DNA of 6,918 nt from Bordetella parapertussis (GTDB lineage: Bacteria > Pseudomonadota > Gammaproteobacteria > Burkholderiales > Burkholderiaceae): positions 1 through 6,918 of the forward strand of contig CAMDLJ010000136.1 in the NCBI GenBank assembly GCA_945901665.1. The letters are read 5' to 3'. The translations under genes and the position numbers were made by a program. Every line of letters begins with the position of its first letter. Position 1 is the first letter of the stretch. The notes under the pieces were generated by a model. It was not told the origin of the DNA and did not search any database. It worked only from the letters and a program-made list of their open reading frames with translations. Of this stretch, positions 1 through 6,442 are shown one piece after another.

Positions 1-404
1 AGTTTTTGCACACCGAGGTGGGGGTGGACGTGGACACCGCTTTCCACCCGGTGCGCCACGTGGGCAACCACTTCATGCAAGACCGCGCCGCCATGAAGGC
101 GGGCAACTTCACTGGCATCCCTGGCATTCCGAACCAAGATTTGGCGATGTGGGTGGGCATGGGGCCCATCGTCGACCGCGAGCACGACCGTTTGGGCGCG
201 AGCGACATGGCCATCGTTGCCTTTCGCCGCCAAATGCTCGATGCGGTCAAATCGTTCGCCAATGGGGGCCCAGCCATCGGGGTGGGCGATTTGCAAATTC
301 CCCAATCGGTTTGTTCGTTCCAAGGGGTGATCCCCAAAACCATCGATTGGCGCGTTCATGAGGCCCAAGCCTTGGGCGTGGCACCGCATGAGTTGGTCAC
401 CTGA
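1..404 (+). CDS. Rieske aromatic ring-hydroxylating oxygenase, alpha subunit (C-terminal part only)
   Basis: The reading frame is open from the window edge and ends in TGA at 402-404, so about 133 C-terminal residues are visible. The TTG at position 6 is an internal leucine, not a start. The stretch around FTGIPGIPNQDLAMW, followed by GMGPIVDRE, LGASDMAIV and FRRQML, matches the catalytic-domain end of the phthalate-dioxygenase/LigX-type Rieske oxygenases, where a similar QD...MGPI.DR...LG.SD...RR pattern is conserved. The Asp of NQD (codon 138-140) is the likely Asp of the 2-His-1-carboxylate iron site. The Rieske [2Fe-2S] domain and the two iron-binding histidines lie upstream of the window. 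Such enzymes hydroxylate or O-demethylate aromatic acids in the cytoplasm using an electron-transfer reductase, which is not visible here. The family call is firm; the substrate is unknown. The next gene starts 43 bases downstream on the same strand. Confidence 0.88.
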   Translation, partial: FLHTEVGVDVDTAFHPVRHVGNHFMQDRAAMKAGNFTGIPGIPNQDLAMWVGMGPIVDREHDRLGASDMAIVAFRRQMLDAVKSFANGGPAIGVGDLQIPQSVCSFQGVIPKTIDWRVHEAQALGVAPHELVT

Positions 405-447
405 GCAGGCACCCCCATTTCAACTTCTCACCCACTGATTTAAATCC

Positions 448-1413
448 ATGCAACGCAGACACTTTTTGGCCGCAGCCTCATCCTTGGTTGTCGCTGCTCC
501 CACGGCCTGGGCCCAGGCTTATCCCAACAAACCCATCAAGTTGGTGGTGCCCTTCCCACCAGGGGGCGGCGCGGACAACTTGGCGCGCGCGGTCGCGCCC
601 AAGCTGGCCGAATATTTGGGACAGGCCATCGTGATTGACAACAAACCCGGTGCTGGCGGCAACGTGGGCAGTGAGGGTGTGGCCCGCGCTGCGGCCGATG
701 GCTACACCTTGTTGTACGGTACCAATGGCACGCACGGCACCAATCATGCGTTGTATGCCCGCACCGGTTTTGAGTTGCGCGACTTTGCCGCCTTGGGGCG
801 GGTGTCATTCATCCCCGCGATGTTGGTGATCAACCCCAATTTGCCAGTGCAAACCGCCGCACAGTTGCTCACCTATTTAAAGGCCAACCCCGGCAAGATG
901 TCGTTTGCCTCGGCGGGCAATGGCACCACATCGCACATGGCGGGCGAGTCGTTTCGCCGCATGGCCGATGTCGACATCCAGCACATTCCGTACAAAGGGG
1001 GCGGCCCCGCTCTGACCGGCTTGCTCGCCGGTGACGTGCAAATGATGATCGACCTCACCGCCAATTTGTTGGCCCAAGTCCAGGCCGGCAAACTGCGTGC
1101 CCTGGCCGTGACCACCCGACAGCGCGTGCGTGGCTTGGCTGATTTGCCCACCTTGGAAGAGGTCGGCTTGAAGGGCTTTGACCTGGCCGCCTCCGACGGT
1201 CTGTATGCCCCAGCGGGTACACCAGCGGCGGTGGTTGAGCGCATCAACGCCGCCTTGCAGCGCGCCTTGGCCGACCCGGAGGTGATGGAGCGCTTGCGCG
1301 GTCGCGGTGCCGAGCCGGTGCTCAGCACACCCGCAGAGCACCAGGCACACATCAACCGTGAATTTCCCATGTGGGCGCGTTTGGTCAAAGAGACCGGCGC
1401 ACGGGTGGACTGA
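448..1413 (+). CDS. Bug/TctC-family tripartite tricarboxylate transporter substrate-binding protein (first copy)
   Basis: A 321-residue protein, normal for the family. Residues 1-22 form a signal peptide with a QRRHFL motif at 2-7, close to the twin-arginine consensus, a hydrophobic core, and an AWA cleavage site before QAYPNKPIK. The mature protein shows the Bug hallmarks in order: the ligand loop VPFPPGGGAD (34-43), IDNKPGAGGNVG (63-74), the DGYTLLYG strand (84-91), SFASAGNGTTSHM (152-164), HIPYKGGGPALTGLLAGDV (179-197) and YAPAGTP (253-259). These periplasmic receptors bind small carboxylated solutes through the PGG loop and usually deliver them to a TctA/TctB membrane complex; neither component is present here. 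The start is fixed by the signal peptide, although no clear Shine-Dalgarno precedes it. Its stop shares one base with the start of the next gene, which implies translational coupling. Ligand not predictable. Confidence 0.95.
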   Translation: MQRRHFLAAASSLVVAAPTAWAQAYPNKPIKLVVPFPPGGGADNLARAVAPKLAEYLGQAIVIDNKPGAGGNVGSEGVARAAADGYTLLYGTNGTHGTNHALYARTGFELRDFAALGRVSFIPAMLVINPNLPVQTAAQLLTYLKANPGKMSFASAGNGTTSHMAGESFRRMADVDIQHIPYKGGGPALTGLLAGDVQMMIDLTANLLAQVQAGKLRALAVTTRQRVRGLADLPTLEEVGLKGFDLAASDGLYAPAGTPAAVVERINAALQRALADPEVMERLRGRGAEPVLSTPAEHQAHINREFPMWARLVKETGARVD

Positions 1414-2567
1414 TGGCCATGACCCCTGCCCAATTCGTTGGGGCACCGCCCCCATTGCCGGGCAAAATCACCGCCACGCGCCAGCACTTTCAGGCCATGG
1501 ACAATTTTTTCCAGGTGTTTGCGGTGCGCCCAGGCGAGCGCTTGCTCATGCTCACCGACCCCTTGCTCGACCCTGGTGTGGTGCAAGCGGTGCAGGGCCT
1601 GTGCCTGTCGCGCGGCGCGCATTTTGAGATGTACATGGCGCCCAACACCACCTTGCCTGCGGTGCCAGAGAGCGTGAAACCCTTGATCGCGGGCGTGGAT
1701 GTGGTGGTCTCGACCTGGTTTTGCTCGATCGAAGACCCGTTCAACGTGGCCCAGCGCAAAGCCGGTCAGCGTTGGATCAAGATCACCTACTTTCGTGATC
1801 TGGATTTGCTGCACACACCCCACGCGGCCTTTCCCGTTGATTTGGTGGGTGAAATCATCCGCGCCACCGAGCGGCGCTTTCCCAAGGGGCGCGATTTTGA
1901 GTTGCGCTTCACCGATGGCCGCGGATCGGATCTGCGCATTCCCTACACGGCGTCGATGCGCGAAGCGATGTTCGCGGGCAACCGCTGGCGCGGCAAGATG
2001 AAGGCCGATGAACCCGGTTGTTATGTGCACTACTTGCCCACCCATGGCCCCAATTTTTGGGACAGCACGGCCATGAAAAACGACGGCAACGCGGCCATCG
2101 CCATCGACGGCGTGCTCTATCCCCAAGGCGCAATTGGTTTTGACCAAGTGTTTGAAGAGCCGATTGCCGTGGAGTTTCGCAACCGGTTTGTGACGGCGGT
2201 GCACGGCCACAGCACCGAAGCGGGTTTGCTGCGCGAGATGCTGGTGGGCGGCAAACTCATCGAGGGCGGGGGTTGCGGCTTTAACCCTCGGGCACCGCGC
2301 AACGTCATCTATCCGGCGGGCTCGAACGCACCGGGTGCGCTGCACTTTGGCATCGACCTGGCCCAGCCCAGCGACTGGATCCGCCGCCACATGCCCAATT
2401 GGGAGGAGCCGCCGGTGCACCAAGATTTGATCGTGCTCGACGCCACCGTCACAACGGGTGAGGAAACCATCATTGACCAAGGCTTTTTGTGCGCCCTGCG
2501 CGACCCCCAAGTGGTGCAGGCCGCAGCGCGCTATGGCGACCCGGTGGCCTTGCTCGAAGCCCCCTGA
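1413..2567 (+). CDS. M29 aminopeptidase-T / NicX (2,5-dihydroxypyridine dioxygenase)-fold metalloenzyme
   Basis: A 384-residue cytoplasmic protein with no signal peptide or membrane segment. The chosen ATG overlaps the preceding stop (TGATG) behind a weak GGTGGA; the frame stays open further upstream, but only inside the neighbouring gene. The C-terminal half shows the pattern of the M29/NicX fold group: ADEPG near 198-202, FVTAVHGHSTEAGLLREML (259-277), a Gly-rich segment with E284 leading into GCGFNPRA (287-294), GALHFGID (308-315), and VHQDLIVLDATV (335-346). H336-x-D338 corresponds to the H-x-D metal pair known in both aminopeptidase T and NicX; E284 and H311 sit about where M29 has further ligands. 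From memory of NicX, the ADEPG, HG..EA..LR and NPRA segments look closer to NicX than to true peptidases, but the position of its first iron histidine seems to be glycine here. M29 members are peptidases, while NicX opens hydroxylated pyridine rings with Fe(II) and O2. Between two solute receptors and beside an oxygenase, a catabolic role is likelier than general proteolysis. The reaction is unassigned. Confidence 0.72.
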   Translation: MAMTPAQFVGAPPPLPGKITATRQHFQAMDNFFQVFAVRPGERLLMLTDPLLDPGVVQAVQGLCLSRGAHFEMYMAPNTTLPAVPESVKPLIAGVDVVVSTWFCSIEDPFNVAQRKAGQRWIKITYFRDLDLLHTPHAAFPVDLVGEIIRATERRFPKGRDFELRFTDGRGSDLRIPYTASMREAMFAGNRWRGKMKADEPGCYVHYLPTHGPNFWDSTAMKNDGNAAIAIDGVLYPQGAIGFDQVFEEPIAVEFRNRFVTAVHGHSTEAGLLREMLVGGKLIEGGGCGFNPRAPRNVIYPAGSNAPGALHFGIDLAQPSDWIRRHMPNWEEPPVHQDLIVLDATVTTGEETIIDQGFLCALRDPQVVQAAARYGDPVALLEAP

Positions 2568-2574
2568 TTTTTTC

Positions 2575-2580
2575 AAGGAG
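2575..2580 (+). promoter_or_regulatory. Shine-Dalgarno of the second Bug receptor gene
   Basis: AAGGAG lies 6 bases before the ATG at 2587. It decides the start over an in-frame ATG at 2458 that lies inside the preceding gene and would add 43 residues ahead of the signal peptide. It is the strongest ribosome binding site on the plus strand of this window. Confidence 0.85.
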
Positions 2581-2586
2581 ACGGAT

Positions 2587-3573
2587 ATGGAATCGTTTTT
2601 TCGCGCTCGGCGGACATGGATGATCGGTATGGTCGCGGGCGCTGCCCTGGCAGTGACGGGCGCGGCCTTTGCCCAGGCCTACCCGAACAAGCACATCAAA
2701 TTCATCATCACCCATGCCGCTGGCGGCTTGCCCGACACGGTGGCACGCATTTATGCGCAGCGATTGAGCGAGCGCTTGGGCCAACCGGTCACGGTGGACA
2801 ACAAGCCCGGAGCGAACGGCATGGTCGCGGCCCAAGCCATGGCCTTGGCGCCCAAGGATGGCTACACCTTCATGGTGACCGACGGCTCGACGTTCTCCAT
2901 CAACCCTTTGATCAGCAAGTCGCTGAGCTACGACTACAAGCGCGATTTTGTGGCTGTCTCTTTGGCCGCGCGTGCGCCCTTGTATTTGGCGGTGCACCCC
3001 AAAACCCCGGCCAACAACCTGCGCGAGTTGATCGCCCTGGCCAAGGCCAAGCCCGGTGGCTTGACCTATGGCTCCTCGGGCATTGGCAGTACCCACCACC
3101 TGACCATGGAGTCGCTCAAGGCCTCTTTGGGCATGGAGATCACCCACATCCCCTTCAAAGGCACGGGCCAATCGGTGCCGGCCTTGGTGGGTGGCCAAGT
3201 GGACATGCTGTTCTCGGCCCTGCCTTCTCTGATCGGCTTTGTCAAAAGCGGCCAAGTGCGATTGCTGGCCAACAACGCAGCCAAGCGCTCGACCCAAGAG
3301 CCCAATGTGCCGGCGATTGCCGAAATCATCCCCGGCTTTGACTTTGCCCCCATCGTGGCGGTGTTTGCCGCCAGCGGCACACCGGCCGCCGCCATCGAGC
3401 GCATCAGCACCGAGATGGCCGCCATCGCCAAAATGCCCGAGGTGGTGCAAACCTTGAGCAACGCGGGCATCGAGGCCATCGGTGGCAGCGCCGCCGAATG
3501 CCACCGTGCGGTGCTCGAAGAAGTCGACCGCCTGGGCAAGGCCGTGGCCCAAGCTGGGATTCAAAAGGAATGA
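2587..3573 (+). CDS. Bug/TctC-family tripartite tricarboxylate transporter substrate-binding protein (second copy)
   Basis: A 328-residue periplasmic receptor. Residues 1-29 are a signal peptide: basic start with RARR, hydrophobic core MIGMVAGAALAV, and an AFA cleavage site before QAYPNKHIK. The Bug motifs are present: ligand loop THAAGGLPDT (42-51), VDNKPGANGMVAAQ (70-83), DGYTFMVTDGS (91-101), LTYGSSGIGSTHH (159-171), HIPFKGTGQSVPALVGGQVD (187-206) and AASGTPAAAIERI (261-273). It shares the fold and the QAYPNK mature start with the protein encoded at 448-1413. The two differ in the ligand loop (AAGGLPD instead of PPGGGAD), so they probably recognise different ligands and are not a recent duplication. 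It follows the NicX/M29-like gene by 19 bases, consistent with one transcript. No TctA/TctB genes are visible. Confidence 0.95.
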   Translation: MESFFRARRTWMIGMVAGAALAVTGAAFAQAYPNKHIKFIITHAAGGLPDTVARIYAQRLSERLGQPVTVDNKPGANGMVAAQAMALAPKDGYTFMVTDGSTFSINPLISKSLSYDYKRDFVAVSLAARAPLYLAVHPKTPANNLRELIALAKAKPGGLTYGSSGIGSTHHLTMESLKASLGMEITHIPFKGTGQSVPALVGGQVDMLFSALPSLIGFVKSGQVRLLANNAAKRSTQEPNVPAIAEIIPGFDFAPIVAVFAASGTPAAAIERISTEMAAIAKMPEVVQTLSNAGIEAIGGSAAECHRAVLEEVDRLGKAVAQAGIQKE

Positions 3574-3646
3574 CCTTGGTCGCACCGCGCCATGGCTTTT
3601 CACAGCGGTTGAACGGAGACCGAACGGGCTTGGAAGCGGCGCAGTT

Positions 3647-4420
3647 TTGAGCGCGGTAGCGCTGTGGGACAACTGGCTGTCCACCCCCGGCTTGGCGCTC
3701 ATGCTCACCGTGGGCGTGTTGTCGTTTTGTGTGGGTGGGGTGGTCAAAGGGGCGATTGGCGTGGGCTTGCCCATGTTGGCCGTGCCCATGATGTCGCTGG
3801 TCATGCCCACCCCGCAAGCCATGGCCCTGGTCGCCGTGCCGGTGGTGGGCTCCAACCTGTGGCAGGTGTGGACGGTGGGCCAGTGGCGCCAAAATTTCCG
3901 CCGTTTTTGGCCTTTGTCGCTGGCGCAGTTGTTTGCCTCCATCTTGACCGTGCGCATGACGCTCGAGCTCGATGTGCGCCACCTCAACCGCATGCTGGCC
4001 GGGGTGCTGGTGTTGGCGGTGGTGTTGATGGCCTTCAAGCCGCAGTTTGAGGTCTCGCCACAGCGTGAGCGCTGGGTCAGCGCATGTGTGGGGATGTTCT
4101 CTGGGATGCTGGGCGCGGTGTCATCGCTGACCGGGCCGATCATCATCACCTACATGATGGCTCTGCGCCTGAGCCGCGAGCAGTTCATCGGTGGCATCAG
4201 CATCGTGTATTTGTTTGGTTCTGTGCCCTTGTACTGCGCCATGTTCTATTACGACCGCATGGGCTTTGGGGAAGTGGGCTTTTCTTTGCTGGCCTTGCTG
4301 CCCATGGCCCTGGGACTCTACTTGGGACGCTTCTTGGGTCGGTTCATCAGCGAAAAATCTTTTCGCCAAGTTTTGTTTGCGTATTTGTTGACCATGTCAG
4401 CTTTATTGGTGCTGCGCTGA
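3647..4420 (+). CDS. TauE/SafE-family membrane permease
   Basis: An integral inner-membrane protein, about 257 residues from the chosen start, which is the usual family size. Hydrophobic segments cover most of its length. The internal two-fold repeat typical of the family is visible: GVVKGAIGVGLPMLAVPMM (31-49) in the first half and GMLGAVSSLTGPIIITYMM (153-171) in the second. A polar loop, KPQFEVSPQRERW (131-143), separates the halves. TauE/SafE proteins are associated with transport of sulfonate- or sulfite-type anions and other small organic acids. Next to two Bug receptors it may carry a pathway substrate or product, which is inference. The start is uncertain: the first canonical in-frame codon after the upstream stop is TTG 3647, with a poor GGAAG about 10 bases before it. 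The next ATG (3701) would cut into the first membrane segment. A GC-rich hairpin (3650-3663) lies just inside this start. Confidence 0.82.
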   Translation: MSAVALWDNWLSTPGLALMLTVGVLSFCVGGVVKGAIGVGLPMLAVPMMSLVMPTPQAMALVAVPVVGSNLWQVWTVGQWRQNFRRFWPLSLAQLFASILTVRMTLELDVRHLNRMLAGVLVLAVVLMAFKPQFEVSPQRERWVSACVGMFSGMLGAVSSLTGPIIITYMMALRLSREQFIGGISIVYLFGSVPLYCAMFYYDRMGFGEVGFSLLALLPMALGLYLGRFLGRFISEKSFRQVLFAYLLTMSALLVLR

Positions 4421-4425
4421 TCAGG

Positions 4426-4474
4426 GTAAATACATGCAAATATTGCGAATGTGTTTACATCATTCAGCGGTAAA
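4426..4474. promoter_or_regulatory. Inverted-repeat operator candidate for the MarR regulator
   Basis: The AT-rich gap holds a near-perfect inverted repeat: GTAAATACAT (4426-4435) against ATGTGTTTAC (4449-4458), pairing at 9 of 10 positions. A nested GCAA (4436-4439) / TTGC (4443-4446) pair lies inside it. A third GTAAA half-site at 4470-4474 forms a second inverted pair with TTTAC at 4454-4458. The repeats overlap the -35 box and the spacer of the promoter for the downstream MarR gene, as expected for an autoregulated repressor. The first repeat could also fold in the RNA and help end the transcript of the permease gene, but no T-run follows it. Confidence 0.55.
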
Positions 4475-4482
4475 AATATTAT
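4454..4482 (+). promoter_or_regulatory. Sigma-70-type promoter of the MarR gene
   Basis: TTTACA (4454-4459) matches the -35 consensus at 5 of 6 positions. TATTAT (4477-4482) matches the -10 consensus at 5 of 6, and the spacer is exactly 17 bases. Transcription would start near 4489, giving a 5' leader of about 37 bases before the ATG at 4526. The surrounding AT-richness contrasts sharply with the GC-rich coding DNA on both sides. Confidence 0.65.
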
Positions 4483-4525
4483 CATCTTTAGCATTTCAAT
4501 TTGACCATATTGGTTTCTGAATGCG

Positions 4526-4993
4526 ATGAAACAAGACACCATACAGGCGCTGGAAAACTACAGACTCGACGAGTCGGTGCCCTATCTGATGATCCGCGTG
4601 GGCGGCATGATGAGCCGACAATTGGAGTTGGATTTGCGCCCCTTGAAGGTGAGCTTTCAGCACTGGCGCATCTTGGCGGTATTGGCCGAAATCAATGGCA
4701 GCTCGATCACCGACCTGTCGGAATACGCGGTGGTTCCCCATTCCAGCCTGAGCCGCTTGCTCAGCCGCATGGAGGCCGATGGCTATGTGCGCCGCCAAAC
4801 AGACGACCAAGACGCCCGCACGGTGCGGCTCTACACCACGCCGCTGGGCGAGGACATGTACCGGCGCATCCTGCCCATGGCGGTGGCCATTCGCGTGCGG
4901 GCCATGGCCGGCATGTCGGCCGCGCAAAAAATCAACTTGCTGGAACTGATGAACCACATGTTGGGGCGCATGCAAGCCCCCATGGGCACTTGA
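4526..4993 (+). CDS. MarR-family transcriptional regulator
   Basis: A 155-residue protein, typical of MarR dimeric repressors. The N-terminal dimerisation helix covers about 18-40 (PYLMIRVGGMMSRQLELDL). The winged helix-turn-helix follows: the HWRILAVLAE helix (46-55), SSITDLSEYA (59-68), the recognition helix VVPHSSLSRLLSRMEADGYV (69-88), and a wing TDDQDARTVRLYTTPLG (92-108) carrying the conserved D96-x-R98. The C-terminal helices (about 130-150) complete the dimer interface. Family members usually repress catabolic genes until an aromatic or carboxylate ligand binds, which fits the neighbouring genes. It probably also represses itself through the inverted repeats over its promoter. The ATG chosen lacks a recognisable Shine-Dalgarno and overlaps a two-codon ORF (ATG CGA TGA, 4521-4529). 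The gene ends 28 bases from the converging minus-strand genes. Its effector is unknown. Confidence 0.93.
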   Translation: MKQDTIQALENYRLDESVPYLMIRVGGMMSRQLELDLRPLKVSFQHWRILAVLAEINGSSITDLSEYAVVPHSSLSRLLSRMEADGYVRRQTDDQDARTVRLYTTPLGEDMYRRILPMAVAIRVRAMAGMSAAQKINLLELMNHMLGRMQAPMGT

Positions 4994-4998
4994 GGCTA

Positions 4999-5011
4999 GC
5001 CGCTGCGCGGC
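4999..5011. terminator. Weak GC-rich hairpin between convergent genes
   Basis: GCCGC (4999-5003) and GCGGC (5007-5011) form a 5-bp stem with a TGC loop in the 28-base gap between the converging MarR and [2Fe-2S] subunit genes. The position suits a bidirectional terminator, but no T-run follows on either strand. Termination is therefore only suggested by its location. Confidence 0.25.
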
Positions 5012-5021
5012 CTTGCAAAGG

Positions 5022-5501
5022 TTAAGGGGTGGCGCGCATGCGCGCGGTGTGGTCGATGGCGTCGACGATGGCCTCGTAGCCGGTGCAACGGCAATAGTTG
5101 CCGCTGATGTGGGCGCGGATTTCTGGGCGGCTGGGGCAGCCGCCTTGTTCAAGCAAGGCGCTGGCGCACATCACCATGCCGGGTGTGCAAAAACCGCACT
5201 GCAAAGCATTTCGCGCCACAAACGCTTGTTGCAGATCTTTGAACTGGCCCTGGGCATCCAAGCCTTCAATGGTTTGCACGTCACAGCCCTGGGCTTGGAT
5301 GGCCAGCATCAAACAAGCGCGCACGATGCGCCCGTCCACCCGCACGGTGCAGGCACCGCACACGCCGTATTCGCAGCCGAGGTGGGTGCCGGTCAGGCCC
5401 AGGTGCTCGCGCAAAAAATCGGCCAGGTGCTGGCGCGGCTCCACCTGGGCTTGAACAGACACGCCATTGACATGCAAAGACAGGGGGTGCAAAGGGTTCA
5501 T
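5022..5501 (-). CDS. Molybdenum hydroxylase [2Fe-2S] small subunit (CoxS/XdhC-like)
   Basis: A 159-residue iron-sulfur protein of the xanthine oxidase / CO dehydrogenase family, full length. The N-terminal plant-ferredoxin-type cluster is bound by C43, C48 and C51 (GCEYGVCGACTV) and C63 (RAC). The second, all-helical cluster domain has C102 and C105 (QCGFCTPGMV) and C137 and C139 (NYCRCTGYE). All eight ligands are intact. In these complexes the subunit passes electrons from the molybdopterin subunit to FAD during hydroxylation of an aromatic ring or aldehyde with water-derived oxygen. It starts 19 bases after the FAD-subunit gene, so the two are surely co-transcribed, although no strong Shine-Dalgarno is seen. 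The frame is open further upstream, but the ATG at 5501 sits where family members begin. The large catalytic subunit does not follow; the strand instead meets the convergent MarR gene. Confidence 0.95.
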   Translation of the reverse strand: MNPLHPLSLHVNGVSVQAQVEPRQHLADFLREHLGLTGTHLGCEYGVCGACTVRVDGRIVRACLMLAIQAQGCDVQTIEGLDAQGQFKDLQQAFVARNALQCGFCTPGMVMCASALLEQGGCPSRPEIRAHISGNYCRCTGYEAIVDAIDHTARMRATP

Positions 5502-5520
5502 GGTGTGCGGGGCCTGGGTG

Positions 5521-6357
5521 TCACAAATGGGGCCAAGCGCGCTGCAGCAGCACCGTGGCCAAGTGGCGTTTGGTCTCGGGCTGGGCTTGCAGGTCGGCTT
5601 CGGGGTGGAGGTCGGCGTCGATGGCTGCGCGCAAAGCGGGGTAGTCGGGTACCGGGGTGCGGGCATTGAGCAAAGCTTCGGCGCGAATGGCGCGGGTGGG
5701 TCGGTCGCCGCAGCCCAAAAACACCAAACGGCTGCGCTGGCTGGCCGGGTGAGACCAAGCGGCCAAGCCGGCCATGGCGTAGTCGCCATGGCGGCGGCTG
5801 AACTCGTCAAACACCATCTGGCTGCCCGCCTCGGGCAGTGGAATGTGCACCTCCACCAACAGCTCGCCGGGGGCCAGCGCGGTCTGGTACAGGCCTTGGA
5901 AAAAGTCGGCGGCGGCCACCTCGCGCATGCCTTGTTGCGAGCGCAGCAGCAGGCGTGCGTCCAGCGCCAGCATGCATGCGGGCAGCTCAGCGGCGGGGTC
6001 GGCCAGGCACAGGCTGCCACCGAGGGTGCCGCGCTCGCGGATGGCCGCATGGGCGATGTGTGGCATGGCCTGGGCCAACAAAGGCAGGTGTTGGGCCACC
6101 AGGGGATGGGCCAGCACCTGGGCGTGGCGCGCCAAGGCACCAATGCGCAATGTGTCGCCGTCTTGTTGGATCTGGTCCAAACCCGGGATGCGGTTGATGT
6201 CGACCACCCAGGCAGGTTCGAGCAATCGAAACGACAACATCGGCATCAGGCTTTGCCCGCCCGCGAGCACGTTGGCTTGGTCGCCGTGGGTGGCCAGGGC
6301 GTGCAAAGCTTCGTCAAGCGTGCGTGGGCACAGGTAATCGAAGGCAGCGGGTTTCAT
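5521..6357 (-). CDS. Molybdenum hydroxylase FAD-binding medium subunit (CoxM/CutM-like)
   Basis: A 278-residue flavoprotein, close to family length. FAD-contact motifs are in the usual order: LAGGQSLMPML (31-41), the DI.RI.GL..I strand (53-63), IGALARHAQVL (72-82), and IRERGTLGGSLCLADPAAELPA (106-127), which contains the TLGG flavin-binding loop. EFSRRHGDYAMAGLAA (185-200) marks the start of the C-terminal CO-dehydrogenase flavoprotein domain. The subunit takes electrons from the [2Fe-2S] subunit encoded directly downstream and passes them to the final acceptor. It starts with ATG, with no evident Shine-Dalgarno, 85 bases after the VOC gene on the same strand. Substrate specificity lies in the missing large subunit, so the reaction is not identifiable. 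Nicotinate, aromatic aldehydes, CO and purines are all family substrates. Confidence 0.94.
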   Translation of the reverse strand: MKPAAFDYLCPRTLDEALHALATHGDQANVLAGGQSLMPMLSFRLLEPAWVVDINRIPGLDQIQQDGDTLRIGALARHAQVLAHPLVAQHLPLLAQAMPHIAHAAIRERGTLGGSLCLADPAAELPACMLALDARLLLRSQQGMREVAAADFFQGLYQTALAPGELLVEVHIPLPEAGSQMVFDEFSRRHGDYAMAGLAAWSHPASQRSRLVFLGCGDRPTRAIRAEALLNARTPVPDYPALRAAIDADLHPEADLQAQPETKRHLATVLLQRAWPHL

Positions 6358-6442
6358 GGCGGTGGGTGGCGGCGAATAGCGCAGGTGTTCAAGGATGGGT
6401 GTTCAGGGGCGCGGGTGCTGGCTTGGGGTCTACGTGCAGCGT

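Noticed and set aside
1371..1412. Upstream extension of the NicX/M29-like gene to ATG 1371.
   Set aside because: It would place 14 codons inside the receptor gene, and the added residues look unlike a protein start. The TGATG overlap at 1413 is the natural junction.
873..2576. Long minus-strand open frame of 567 codons opposite the first receptor and the NicX/M29-like gene.
   Set aside because: Its product is rich in His, Arg and Gly with no recognisable domain, and it lies opposite two well-supported genes. Long antisense frames are expected in GC-rich DNA.
2470..4149. Long minus-strand open frame of 559 codons opposite the second receptor and the permease.
   Set aside because: Low-complexity His/Gly/Gln-rich translation with no family resemblance; a shadow of the plus-strand genes.
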